Source: Candidatus Equibacterium intestinale
Lineage (GTDB): Bacteria > Bacteroidota > Bacteroidia > Bacteroidales > UBA932
Direction: 5' to 3'
Assembly (NCBI GenBank): GCA_018064305.1
Contig: JAGHVP010000219.1
Coordinates: 1 to 6,779 of the forward strand
Length of the DNA: 6,779 bases
Each line of letters opens with the position of its first letter. The first letter of the stretch is position 1. The translations under genes were made by a program, and so were the position numbers. Below, in pieces: positions 6,721-6,779 of the stretch. The notes below the pieces were generated by a model. That model had not been told where the DNA came from and did not search any database. It was given only the letters and a program-made list of their open reading frames with translations.

Positions 6721-6779
6721 CGGGTATTGTTTATGTCAAATTGTCAGTATGTCGTATAAAAATCGGGTAACTCCTATAA
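6721..6779 (-). other. Leader region upstream of lon, no confident promoter
   Basis: These 59 nt are AT-rich and hold no gene. On the minus strand a TTTG lies about 20 nt before the lon ATG, but the TA of the TAnnTTTG box is absent. No heat-shock operator, inverted repeat or strong ribosome-binding site is visible. The promoter of the operon is either weakly conserved here or beyond the window edge. Confidence 0.4.

Noticed and set aside
6721..6779. Bacteroidota-type promoter directly upstream of lon
   Set aside because: A TTTG is present on the minus strand, but the TA of the -7 box and a spaced -33 element are missing.
1..6779. CRISPR array, tRNA, rRNA, insertion sequence or defence genes
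   Set aside because: No regularly spaced repeats, cloverleaf-like segments, transposase motifs or terminal inverted repeats flanking a gene were seen.

Overview
The window fits a Bacteroidales-type genome (Bacteroidota; genus not resolvable from sequence alone). The evidence is a Fibrobacter-succinogenes-major-type surface-protein module, a TAnnTTTG promoter box, almost no Shine-Dalgarno signal, and an exported protein with two thioredoxin folds. This placement is inference from gene content, with no database search.

Right and centre (positions 1068-6720, minus strand): five genes are packed in one direction, almost certainly as one operon. In transcription order they are lon (ATP-dependent protease La), ung (uracil-DNA glycosylase), coaD (phosphopantetheine adenylyltransferase), an exported protein with two thioredoxin folds, and a 190-residue protein I do not recognise. 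The gaps are 15, 0 and 5 nt, followed by a 4-nt ATGA overlap, so translational coupling is likely along the last four genes. The first three are housekeeping functions: protein quality control, base-excision repair and coenzyme A synthesis. The last two look lineage-specific and are the least explained part of the window.

Left (positions 1-990, plus strand): the window opens inside the last 40 codons of an unidentified gene. After a 183-nt spacer with an imperfect direct repeat and a good Bacteroidota-type promoter match comes a gene of the Fib_succ_major/DUF1566-like surface family. Its two halves lie in different frames because one base is missing near 632, and it has no signal peptide, so it is best read as a pseudogene or broken paralogue. 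The plus-strand and minus-strand units converge on a very long, nearly perfect palindrome at 1002-1056, probably a bidirectional terminator.

I see no CRISPR array, tRNA, rRNA, transposase or convincing new defence or mobile system. The most interesting leads are the coupled thioredoxin/unknown-protein pair, the broken surface-protein cassette with its intact-looking promoter, and the long convergent palindrome.
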